DNA of 64,000 nt, taken from contig JAFGDV010000012.1 of assembly GCA_016931955.1 (NCBI GenBank), forward strand, positions 50,255 through 114,254. The letters are read 5' to 3'. The notes beneath the pieces were generated by a model. That model had not been told where the DNA came from, did no database searches, and saw only the letters and a list, made by a program, of their open reading frames with translations. The translations under genes and the position numbers were made by a program. The number at the start of each line of letters is the position of its first letter. The stretch's first letter is position 1. The stretch is from Candidatus Altarchaeota archaeon (lineage in GTDB: Archaea; Altiarchaeota; Altiarchaeia; IMC4; QMZM01). Below, piece by piece: positions 17,477 through 24,580 of the stretch.

Positions 17477-18432
17477 AGACAACATACACGACAGAAGAAA
17501 AAGAAGGGATCCTAGGCATAATAGAAACCTGGGGGAGAGAACAGATAACCCAAGACGTCTTCAGAAAAATACAACTACAGACAGGCATACCTTCAGGACT
17601 GATAGAGACAACATTCTGGCACATAGACACACTCTATCAGCTGAAAAAACTCGAAAAACCACCCATATTCAAAGGAGGAACCTGCGTACAATGCTACATC
17701 CCAGCAGGCCTGCAGAGAGCATCAAACGACCTAGACTTCAATTCAAGGATAGCCAACCCAGCCACCATAAGGGAGCAGATAAAAAAACTAAACAAAAAAC
17801 TGCTAAACAAAGGAAACGCCACACAGATAAAAAAATACGGCGAAAGAATAAGCTATGGAACATTCGACTACCAGCTAAAAGACGAAATATCCGGTGTTAT
17901 AACATTCAACAGGAGAATGCCCTCCCGCCTTGGAGAATACGTCAAAGCAGGCGAACTAGAGGTTCAGGCAAAAAACATGAAAATCCAGGTAAACTACAAA
18001 CACGCCTGGATGCCCGCAATAAAGACGATAGACAAAAAACCAAGATTCTTCATACTCGAACACCAAAAAATGAAAGGATTCACCTACCCAAGCTCAAGCC
18101 TGAACGACCTAATCGCCGACAAAATACTTGCAACAACAAAAGAAACGGGGAGAGAACGATTCAAAGACGTATACGACCTGATGACTCTGTTCATGCAAAA
18201 ATACGAGAAAAAACAGATACTCGAGAAACTGGAGAGGATACTGGAGAAGAAAGGGCAACAACCAGAGACCACGATAAAATCCTCGGCAACGAATATCGGG
18301 AGATTCACAGAAAAAAGCCTCGAAGCACAAGGATTCAAAAGCCTCGTATGCAAAGACGGCAGAAAACTCATAGAAAACTGGGAAACCAACTGCTTAAAGC
18401 TAACAGAGAAGATGAACTCGTTGCTGAGATAG
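17473..18432 (+). CDS. abiEii: AbiEii-type nucleotidyltransferase toxin
   Basis: A 319-residue member of the AbiEii/AbiGii nucleotidyltransferase toxin family. The active-site pattern is visible: KGGTCVQ ... RASNDLDF (about residues 65-90, GGT and DxD), then LNDLIADKILA (about 210) and RFKDVYDLM (about 228). Related toxins transfer nucleotides onto tRNA or GTP and halt growth, giving abortive phage defence in bacteria; whether that applies to this archaeon is unknown. It overlaps abiEi by 4 nt. The last codons LLR-stop are followed by the direct repeat also found before the operon. Confidence 0.85.
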   Translation: MKTTYTTEEKEGILGIIETWGREQITQDVFRKIQLQTGIPSGLIETTFWHIDTLYQLKKLEKPPIFKGGTCVQCYIPAGLQRASNDLDFNSRIANPATIREQIKKLNKKLLNKGNATQIKKYGERISYGTFDYQLKDEISGVITFNRRMPSRLGEYVKAGELEVQAKNMKIQVNYKHAWMPAIKTIDKKPRFFILEHQKMKGFTYPSSSLNDLIADKILATTKETGRERFKDVYDLMTLFMQKYEKKQILEKLERILEKKGQQPETTIKSSATNIGRFTEKSLEAQGFKSLVCKDGRKLIENWETNCLKLTEKMNSLLR

Positions 18433-18442
18433 AGGAGTTGAT
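18428..18442 (+). repeat. Direct repeat, right copy, flanking the AbiE pair
   Basis: Identical 15-mer to 16480-16494; it includes the AbiEii stop codon. The following stretch to 18540 holds nothing recognisable. Confidence 0.6.
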
Positions 18443-18548
18443 CCCATGGAAGACCCCTTGAGGAGGAGGCTTCTCGATTAATCTTGATTAAAGATCTCAT
18501 GGTATAACCTTTAACTTCAATAGGGAGGTAGGGGTAGGGTGATATGCG

Positions 18549-18608
18549 TATTTATATACTTATGTTCACTATAGTATACAAAATATGAGGAATTTGTTCA
18601 CCGAATAA
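18549..18608 (+). promoter_or_regulatory. Promoter and 7-codon leader ORF of AAA gene 5
   Basis: The TATA-like TATTTATATAC (18549-18559) is about 28 bp before an ATG at 18585, which opens only a 7-codon frame (MRNLFTE, stop at 18606-18608), 1 nt before the AAA start. GTTCAC occurs at 18563-18568 and 18595-18600. Either the AAA mRNA has a short leader ORF, or a frameshift separated the first codons. Confidence 0.45.
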
Positions 18609-18609
18609 G

Positions 18610-19896
18610 ATGGAGCACAGAAAAATCATAATACAATGGAAAGAATACACACCACCGAAGACACAACCCAGAGAAGTGAACATCGACCCCACAACAGACT
18701 TCATCACCACAATAACAGGCCCAAGAAGAGCAGGCAAAACATACCTCTGCTACCAGCTAATGAACCACCTAATAGACAAAGGAACCCCCCGAGAAAACAT
18801 CCTATACGTGAACTTCGAAGACGAAAAACTCATAGGGGCTAAAGCAGCAGACCTCGAAAAACTGATGAACACATTCCAAGAACTAACAGACACCAACCCA
18901 GAACACAACACCTACCTCTTCCTCGACGAAATACAGAACGTCAAAGACTGGGACGCATGGATAAGGAGAATACACGACACCCAAAAAAACGTGAAACTAA
19001 TACTCACAGGCTCATCCTCCAAGATGCTAAGCCGAGAAGTCACAACAAAACTACGCGGCAGAATACTAAACCACGAAGTATACCCCCTAAGCTTCAAAGA
19101 ATACCTCACATGGAAAAACACCCCATACAACCTAAAAACACTAACAGAAAGCAGAGACAGAATCGAAGTAAAAAAACAATACAATGAATACCTGACAAAC
19201 GGAGGCTACCCCACAATAGCACTCAACCAAGCACCCAGAGAACAGATACTCCAAAGCTACTACGAATCAATGATATTCAAGGATGTGGTAGAAAGACACA
19301 ACATCAAAGACGTCAAAAAACTGCGCATACTCGCAAAACTACTATTCGAATCCACATCAAAAGAGATGTCCTACAACAGGCTAGCAAACAAACTCAAATC
19401 CCTCGGATTCACAGCAAGCAAAAACACCATAATAGAACACATCAGCCACTTCGAAGACGCATACCTATTCTTCCAGAACATGAAACACGAGTACTCCATC
19501 ACAAAACGGATGGGTGCGATAAAAAAGATCTACTGCATAGACAACGGACTACTCAACACAGTCAGCTTCAAATTCGCAGAAGACACCGGAAAACTGATGG
19601 AAAACCAAGTCTACATAGAACTAAAACGCAGAAACAAACAAGTCTACTACCACAAAGACAAACACGAATGCGACTTCCTCACACAAGAAAAAAACAAGAT
19701 CACATCAGCCATACAAGTAACCCACACACTAAACGACGAAAACGAAGACCGAGAAATAAACGGCCTACTTGAAGCCATGAGAACCCACAACCTACAAGAT
19801 GGAACCATCCTCACCTTCGAACAAGAAGAGACAAGAAAAAAAGACGACAAAACAATACGGATCACACCAGTCTGGAAGTGGCTGCTGGAGACATGA
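18610..19896 (+). CDS. AAA ATPase with DUF4143 C-terminal domain (AAA gene 5)
   Basis: A 428-residue AAA_14/DUF4143 protein. The N-terminus IIIQWKEYTPPKTQPRE is typical, followed by Walker A GPRRAGKTY, Walker B YLFLDEIQN, LTGSSSKML, LSFKEYLTWK, and the C-terminal HECDFL. The E-x-K site reads AIQVTH, so it belongs with genes 1 and 2, and it ends WKWLLET. The coding strand is A/C-rich. A short leader ORF precedes it. Downstream at 19941-20041 is an internally deleted relative. Biological role unknown. Confidence 0.87.
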   Translation: MEHRKIIIQWKEYTPPKTQPREVNIDPTTDFITTITGPRRAGKTYLCYQLMNHLIDKGTPRENILYVNFEDEKLIGAKAADLEKLMNTFQELTDTNPEHNTYLFLDEIQNVKDWDAWIRRIHDTQKNVKLILTGSSSKMLSREVTTKLRGRILNHEVYPLSFKEYLTWKNTPYNLKTLTESRDRIEVKKQYNEYLTNGGYPTIALNQAPREQILQSYYESMIFKDVVERHNIKDVKKLRILAKLLFESTSKEMSYNRLANKLKSLGFTASKNTIIEHISHFEDAYLFFQNMKHEYSITKRMGAIKKIYCIDNGLLNTVSFKFAEDTGKLMENQVYIELKRRNKQVYYHKDKHECDFLTQEKNKITSAIQVTHTLNDENEDREINGLLEAMRTHNLQDGTILTFEQEETRKKDDKTIRITPVWKWLLET

Positions 19897-19924
19897 GATC
19901 GAAAGAAAAACAGACCAGAGAGTA

Positions 19925-20041
19925 TCTTTGTTGACCAAAATTTATAAATAATGGACAACATAGATGTAAAGTGATAACATGGGACCGCGAAGAAAAAGGG
20001 AGAATAGAATACATACCACTATGGAAGTGGCTGCTGGAATA
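19925..20041 (+). pseudogene. AAA-gene remnant: promoter and start joined to 3' end
   Basis: TTTATAAATA followed by ATGGACAACA (19951) resembles an AAA 5' end (ATGGACAAAA in gene 2), flanked by TGTTGACC ... GGACAACA. From 19973 the sequence reads ITWDREEKGRIEYIPLWKWL then LE-stop, a close copy of the ends of AAA genes 1 and 2. About 1.2 kb of coding sequence is missing. GTAGTGCC at 20103-20110, after a small hairpin, may be a seventh, decayed repeat tail. The rest of 20042-20200 shows nothing recognisable. Confidence 0.7.
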
Positions 20042-20239
20042 AAGAGGTTATTTCATAGATGGCTGCTTGAGGCAGAAAGAGAAGAGCCCAGAAGAGAGCA
20101 AGGTAGTGCCCTGGAAAAGGCAAGATATAAAGGAGGTGAGGGGAAATAGGGGATATAGTAGGGGCTCCGATGAATGCATCCCAACGAGGATAGAGAGAAA
20201 AGCTTTTAATCCCATATCGACAGAATACTTTAAGAGAAG

Positions 20240-20440
20240 ATGAAATGCGCACTGGATAAGGAGGAAGGAATACCAGATAAGAGAAGATGCCCCAAAAAGA
20301 TGCTCAACGGACCATGCGGCGGACAACTAAAGGGAAAATGCGAAGTAAACCCAGGATTAGGGTGCGTGTGGGTGCAGGTATATGAGGAACTCAAGAAGAG
20401 GGGGAAAGAAAAAATACTCAAGGAGCTGTGCATGAGATGA
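20240..20440 (+). CDS. metV: MetV-like small Cys protein (MTHFR C-terminal domain)
   Basis: A 66-residue protein matching the 'methylene-tetrahydrofolate reductase C-terminal' family: MKCALD, RRCPKKMLNGPCGGQ, GKCEV, GCVW, with Cys 3, 17, 26, 34 and 42 likely binding zinc or an iron-sulfur cluster. In acetogens MetV (about 200 residues) partners MetF; here only the C-terminal Cys motif is present. It overlaps metF by 4 nt (ATGA), so the proteins probably act together. A TATA-like CTTTTAAT (about 20202-20209) lies 31-38 bp before the ATG. Confidence 0.8.
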   Translation: MKCALDKEEGIPDKRRCPKKMLNGPCGGQLKGKCEVNPGLGCVWVQVYEELKKRGKEKILKELCMR

Positions 20441-21315
20441 CGCTGAGAAGAGAATTAAAGAAAAAATTCACTTATACGGGAGAACTAGAACCCGGGAAGA
20501 TTTCAGAGTTAAAGGAGATAGTAGAGGAAGCCAGGAAACTGAAGAAGTATGTTACGGCATGTAATGTAACAGACAACCCGCAAGCTTATGCGTACATAAG
20601 CAGCCTGGCGGCGTCGTATATGATACAGGAGAAGGCCGGGATGGAGGCCATATATCAGCTGACTTGCAGAGACAGGAATCGATTAGCGCTGACTTCAGAG
20701 CTGCTGGGGGCGGCGGCGCTGGGGATAAAGAATGTGCTGGCGTTGACTGGAGACTACACTACGTTGGGGGATATGCCTGAGGCGAAGCCTGTATTTGATT
20801 TAGATGCGTGCCGGCTAGTGCATATGATCAAGGAGATGAACGAGGGAAGAGATATAAAGGGGAACCGAATAGAACCTAGGACGGAATTCTTTATCGGAGT
20901 CGCAGCGAACCCCAACGCTATACCATTAGAACCGGAGATACTGAAGCTGGAGAAGAAAGAAAAAGTGGGGGCGGAATTCGTGCAGACTCAGGTAGTGTAT
21001 GAGATGGAGATAGTAGAGAATTTCCTGGAGGCAACGAAGAACGTGGAGATACCGATACTGATCGGGGTGTTCCCGCTGAGATCATACGGGGTAGCGGAGT
21101 ACTTCGACAAGAACGTGCCCGGAGTCAAGGTACCCGAAAAACTGTTGAAGGAACTGAAGGAGATAAAGGAGGCTGGGGGGGCTCGGGAGGAATACGATAA
21201 AGTCAATGAAAGATTCTTTTCCGGACTAATAAAAGGGATAAAGAAGACTGATGCGAGGGGATGCCATATAATGGCGGTGAATTACTCGGAGATTGTGGAG
21301 AAGCTGGTCGTCTAA
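20437..21315 (+). CDS. metF: 5,10-methylenetetrahydrofolate reductase-type enzyme
   Basis: A MetF-family flavoprotein of about 292 residues that reduces a methylene-pterin to methyl-pterin in the methyl branch of the Wood-Ljungdahl pathway or for methionine. Seen: TGELEPGKI near the N-terminus, QLTCRDRNRLALTSELLGA, NVLALTGDY (FAD/folate segments) and FVQTQVVYEM. The frame opens at a GTG (20428), but the ATG at 20437 overlapping the metV stop is preferred. Its last 16 codons are repeated as an orphan copy at 21980-22028, beyond a MntA-HepT module. The cofactor could be H4F or H4MPT; an mch gene lies next door. Confidence 0.9.
   Translation: MTLRRELKKKFTYTGELEPGKISELKEIVEEARKLKKYVTACNVTDNPQAYAYISSLAASYMIQEKAGMEAIYQLTCRDRNRLALTSELLGAAALGIKNVLALTGDYTTLGDMPEAKPVFDLDACRLVHMIKEMNEGRDIKGNRIEPRTEFFIGVAANPNAIPLEPEILKLEKKEKVGAEFVQTQVVYEMEIVENFLEATKNVEIPILIGVFPLRSYGVAEYFDKNVPGVKVPEKLLKELKEIKEAGGAREEYDKVNERFFSGLIKGIKKTDARGCHIMAVNYSEIVEKLVV
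21260..21308 (+). repeat. metF 3'-end repeat, copy attached to metF
   Basis: 49 bp identical, apart from one base, to 21980-22028. It covers the last codons of metF (CHIMAVNYSEIVEKLV). The two copies are 720 bp apart and bracket the HepT-MntA genes. Confidence 0.9.
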
Positions 21316-21653
21316 GTTTTTTCCATAAGGATCTTTTTGATGATGGGTCTGACCACTGGTATGTCCTCCTTCACGACAAGCCACACCCTCTTAGGGTCCA
21401 TCCCAAAGTAGAAATGGATAGCCTTATCCCTCATACCCGCTATATCCCGCCAAGGCACTTCAGGATGCTTATCCTTCACAGGAGAAGGCACGTTTTTTGC
21501 CGCTTCGCCTATGACCTCGACACATCGGATGACGGCTTATTGAGTCTTCTCATCCCCTAAAAACACGTCATAAGACATATCTCTGATGAATTCCTCGGCA
21601 AGCTCCATGTTCTCCAACATATCCTTCAGATAGATTGACACGTTCCTTTTCAT
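21312..21653 (-). pseudogene. hepT: HepT-like HEPN toxin gene with in-frame stop
   Basis: Read from the ATG at 21653, this frame encodes MKRNVSIYLKDMLENMELAE ... FLGDEKTQ, then TAA (21537-21539), then continues AVIRCVEVIGEAAKN ... VPWRDIAGMRDKAIHFY up to a TAG at 21312. This is the HEPN (DUF86/HepT) fold, with the RX4HXY motif (RDKAIHFY) beyond the stop. A single G to T change in a GAA codon would explain it. The start overlaps the mntA stop by 4 nt. The RNase toxin is thus probably inactive; a sequencing error is the main alternative. Confidence 0.82.
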
Positions 21654-21943
21654 ACATAAACCGCCTCCTCTAGGACTCTATCCCGCAACTCAGCGCGAAG
21701 ATCCTTTTTAGGAACAACATCAGCCTTAACGCCGAGAACATCACCCAAGAAATTCTCCAAGCCAACAATCCTGAGAAGACTCACCGGCTCCTCGAATTCG
21801 ACGAGGAAGTCAACATCACTTGACTCATCCTGCTCACCCCTGACATAAGACCCAAAAACACCGATACTCTTAACCATAAACCTCCTCGAAAGCTCAGCCC
21901 TATGCTTAGACAAAGCAGTCCTAATGTCACCAAGGGTTACCAT
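21650..21943 (-). CDS. mntA: MntA-type minimal nucleotidyltransferase antitoxin
   Basis: A 97-residue minimal nucleotidyltransferase with GVFGSYVRGEQDESSDVDFL (the GSx10DxD motif, residues about 29-47). In HepT/MntA pairs the MNT enzyme AMPylates HepT and so neutralises it. It precedes and overlaps hepT by 4 nt. The antitoxin is intact while its toxin has a nonsense codon. The module lies between two copies of the metF 3' end, so it was probably inserted. Confidence 0.88.
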   Translation of the reverse strand: MVTLGDIRTALSKHRAELSRRFMVKSIGVFGSYVRGEQDESSDVDFLVEFEEPVSLLRIVGLENFLGDVLGVKADVVPKKDLRAELRDRVLEEAVYV

Positions 21944-21979
21944 ATTAGGATATTGGACTTAGAAACTATAAGCCAAGGA

Positions 21980-22028
21980 GATGCCATATAATGGCGGTGA
22001 ATTACTCGGAGATTGTGGAAAAGCTGGT
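21980..22028 (+). repeat. Orphan copy of the metF 3' end
   Basis: Matches 21260-21308 with one mismatch and, in frame, reads CHIMAVNYSEIVEKLV followed by TAG at 22030-22032. It is not attached to any gene and probably marks the ancestral end of metF before the toxin-antitoxin module entered. Confidence 0.88.
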
Positions 22029-22157
22029 TTAGAAAAAAAGCTCTCCAGACCATTTCTTTAGTTGGGTGAAACCCCTTTCAGAGAGAATATTGCCTGCAGC
22101 CAAAAAGACCTTGAGGAGAAGGTGATTAAGGATTATGCAGCCTGATATAATACTGTA
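22029..22157 (-). other. In-frame extension of mch beyond its TGA codon
   Basis: After the mch stop (TGA, 22158-22160) the same frame stays open for 42 codons to a TAA at 22029-22031, reading YSIISGCIILNHLLLKVF and so on. GCIILNHLLLKVF resembles the C-terminal motif of typical Mch (G-x-x-N-x-x-x-LKKSF). The extended end overlaps the orphan metF end tail to tail. It may be the former C-terminus of mch, cut by a nonsense mutation; recoding of TGA is possible but unproven. Confidence 0.45.
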
Positions 22158-23006
22158 TCACTTAGAGGAATACATCACTCCATTCTTGTCCTTGACAGTT
22201 AATTCAGCGGGGGCGAAGATATCCGCCGGAATATTATAGAAGTCGCGGTCAGCCTGCTGGAAGATGTCGCAGAAAGACCTGCCGAAAGCAGAGGAATTCT
22301 TGGAGACGGACCTCTCAGTCAAGGAAGGAACCCAGTCACTTACCTGAAGAAAGACGTTACCCTTATAGATGATGGCGTCATTGGCCTCGAACATGCAGTC
22401 TTCGCTCAATTCCACCATGGGAACGGAACCCTGAGCGGAGACGATGTTGTTGACGTCAAAGCCCAGGTTAAGGAGACGGAAGACAGCGACCTCGACGACG
22501 CGGGAAAGAACATTGACCAAGCCAGTCAAGGAATTAGGACGAAAAACACCGATGAGAAGGTCAGAGGCGCCAGTATCCCTCAGGATGGATTCAAGAAGAG
22601 GCCTAGGGGGGAAAGAACTGGTCTCAAGCAAGAGGGCGGCAACATCAGAGGACTCAAAGTAGTTGATCCTAGGCAGAAGACCCGGAGGCTTGTCCGCTAG
22701 GATGCGGGCAGGGCCCGAGCCCATGGCGGAAAAATCCCCGGACTTGACACGCCAGCCCGCCATCTGAGATCCAAGGGTTGCGACGGCAGGGGCCTCGTCG
22801 ATCCTGACCTGGACGACGTCGTCTATCATAACCTGACCCAATCCTGCAAGAGAAGCCTCAGCCACCCACAAAGCGGTATCCAAGTCAGGCACAGAATTCA
22901 AGCCGACGTCTAAGACAGAGACTGAGCCAAAATCAAGCTCCAACATAAGGGATGGATCCACCTTAAGGGATTCAAGGATCCCATAAGCGCGCTTGTTTAG
23001 GTTCAT
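22158..23006 (-). CDS. mch: Methenyl-tetrahydromethanopterin cyclohydrolase-like protein
   Basis: A 282-residue, divergent Mch that would hydrolyse methenyl-H4MPT to formyl-H4MPT (or the reverse) in the archaeal C1 pathway. Recognisable: SLAGLGQV, QMAGWRVKSGDFSAMGSGPA (substrate-binding core), RINYFESSDVAALLLE, a SLTGLVNVLSRVVEVAVFRL segment, GFDVNNI, NDAIIYKG and DIFAPAEL near the end. Usual length is about 315; the end is short because of a TGA after SSK (see the extension). The start overlaps the corrinoid activator stop by 4 nt. Its presence with MetF implies a mixed pterin pathway. Confidence 0.82.
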   Translation of the reverse strand: MNLNKRAYGILESLKVDPSLMLELDFGSVSVLDVGLNSVPDLDTALWVAEASLAGLGQVMIDDVVQVRIDEAPAVATLGSQMAGWRVKSGDFSAMGSGPARILADKPPGLLPRINYFESSDVAALLLETSSFPPRPLLESILRDTGASDLLIGVFRPNSLTGLVNVLSRVVEVAVFRLLNLGFDVNNIVSAQGSVPMVELSEDCMFEANDAIIYKGNVFLQVSDWVPSLTERSVSKNSSAFGRSFCDIFQQADRDFYNIPADIFAPAELTVKDKNGVMYSSK

Positions 23007-24580
23007 TTTCCAACGGAGGGGAAAAGGGTCCCATCCTTGTGAGGAAGATACAATGCGTTAAGATACTCCTCATTAAAATCTTTAGATTCTGAGAGATTAA
23101 AGTATGTGACCTTTTTGGCGAGGGATTCCGCCCCCTTCTTCACCTCGTCGTCGACCAACGCCATATATGCGCCCCTGAGGGAGCCGTTGCCGATGAACTC
23201 GAACCTCTCCCTTGGGATATCAGGAAGCAAGCCAATGGTTATCGCCTTCTCCAAGTCGATGTGGTAGCCAAAGCCGCCTGCTATGTAGATCTTCTGCAGA
23301 TCATTGAAGTCAACGCCCACCCTGGAAAGGGTTCTGGCGCCGGCATAGATGGCGGCCTTACCCAACAGGATATTGCGGACGTCCTTCTCGTTCAAGGAAA
23401 TATCCCTGCCGTTGACGGTTTCGTCTCCGAAGACGACTACGAATTCGAGGCCGTTGGCTCCGGACCGCAACCTATCAGAGGGCATGTCGGAGAACCTGCC
23501 CTGGTGGTCTATTACATCCCTCCTGAATAGGCCAGCAAGTAAACTGATCAAACCGGAGCCGCATACGCCGGCAGGCTTCTCATTGCCTACGGTAGAGTAG
23601 ACCACGTTAAGGTCTTCGTCTACGTCGATGCGCTCAATGACTCCCATAACAGCAGGCATGCCGCAGCTGACCTCGCCCCCCTCAAAGGCCGGGCCGGCTG
23701 AGGTAGAACATGCAAGAAGCCATTCACTGCAGCCTAAGACGACTTCGCCGTTGGTACCCACGTCGACCAGCATGGAAGGCTTCTCTGATTTATGCAAGCC
23801 GCTGACAAGGATGTCAGCTACCACATCCCCGCCAACGAAGCCGGCGATGCCCGGCATAGAATAGAGGCTGCCAGAGCAATTCAACCTGAGTTTCTCCGCA
23901 TCCAGGCGGCGAGGTAATCTAAACTCTGAAAGTTCAGGGTCCTCCAAGACAATACGAGGATCCCGGTCCAATAGGATGTAGGTCATGATGGTGTTGCCTG
24001 CAGTGACAATGTGCTTTACCCGCACATGCTCTCTGCCCTCGATGAGGGAAGCGATGACTGAGTTGACTGTATCGATGATTGATCTGTTAAGGGATTCCAC
24101 GCCTATGTGCTCAGCGTATTTCAAGCGAGTCAATACGTCGCCGCCGTAGGTTACCTGCCTGTTGTATTCAGAGGCATAGGCCACAGGCTTCTTGGTCGAG
24201 AGGTCGACGAGGTAGGCGAATACAGTAGTCGTGCCGACGTCGACCGCCACGCCGACGTCGAAGCCCGACAATTCAGACAATTCCAGACTAGGAGACTCGG
24301 AAAGGATCTGATGCTCACCCAAGCGGCTCTCAGGCGGGACGAAGACGATCAAGTCAGACGCTGGAAAGGTCTGGCATGCCAGGTGCAGGTCACCTGATTT
24401 AGGCTTCAAGGACCTGACCCTGCCCTCCTCGATTCTGACACCGCATCTGCCGCATCTGCCTTTGCCATAGCAGAGGGCGGACAAGCATATGCCTGCTTCC
24501 ATGGCTGCATCAAGGAGGGACCTGTCTTCCCCGATCCTGACAACCCTGCCATCCGGTTGAAAGGTTACAATGTACTCCAT
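23003..24580 (-). CDS. Reductive activator of corrinoid proteins (2Fe-2S plus ASKHA domain)
   Basis: A 525-residue RACE/AcsV-like protein that uses ATP to reduce the inactive Co(II) corrinoid protein back to Co(I). The N-terminus is a plant-type 2Fe-2S ferredoxin domain with Cys 37, 43, 46 and 69 (C-x5-C-x2-C-x22-C). From about residue 105 comes the actin-like ATPase fold: VAVDVGTTTVFAYLVD, LVDVGTNGEVVLG, CSTSAGPAFEG, GVCGSGLISLLAG and YIAGGFGYHID. It overlaps cdhE by 16 nt and mch by 4 nt. The likely partner is the corrinoid iron-sulfur protein encoded by cdhDE just upstream. Confidence 0.9.
   Translation of the reverse strand: MEYIVTFQPDGRVVRIGEDRSLLDAAMEAGICLSALCYGKGRCGRCGVRIEEGRVRSLKPKSGDLHLACQTFPASDLIVFVPPESRLGEHQILSESPSLELSELSGFDVGVAVDVGTTTVFAYLVDLSTKKPVAYASEYNRQVTYGGDVLTRLKYAEHIGVESLNRSIIDTVNSVIASLIEGREHVRVKHIVTAGNTIMTYILLDRDPRIVLEDPELSEFRLPRRLDAEKLRLNCSGSLYSMPGIAGFVGGDVVADILVSGLHKSEKPSMLVDVGTNGEVVLGCSEWLLACSTSAGPAFEGGEVSCGMPAVMGVIERIDVDEDLNVVYSTVGNEKPAGVCGSGLISLLAGLFRRDVIDHQGRFSDMPSDRLRSGANGLEFVVVFGDETVNGRDISLNEKDVRNILLGKAAIYAGARTLSRVGVDFNDLQKIYIAGGFGYHIDLEKAITIGLLPDIPRERFEFIGNGSLRGAYMALVDDEVKKGAESLAKKVTYFNLSESKDFNEEYLNALYLPHKDGTLFPSVGK

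Noticed and set aside
21261-21560. A 99-codon + strand ORF after metF
   Set aside because: It is the antisense of the hepT pseudogene, whose HEPN motifs on the - strand are clear.
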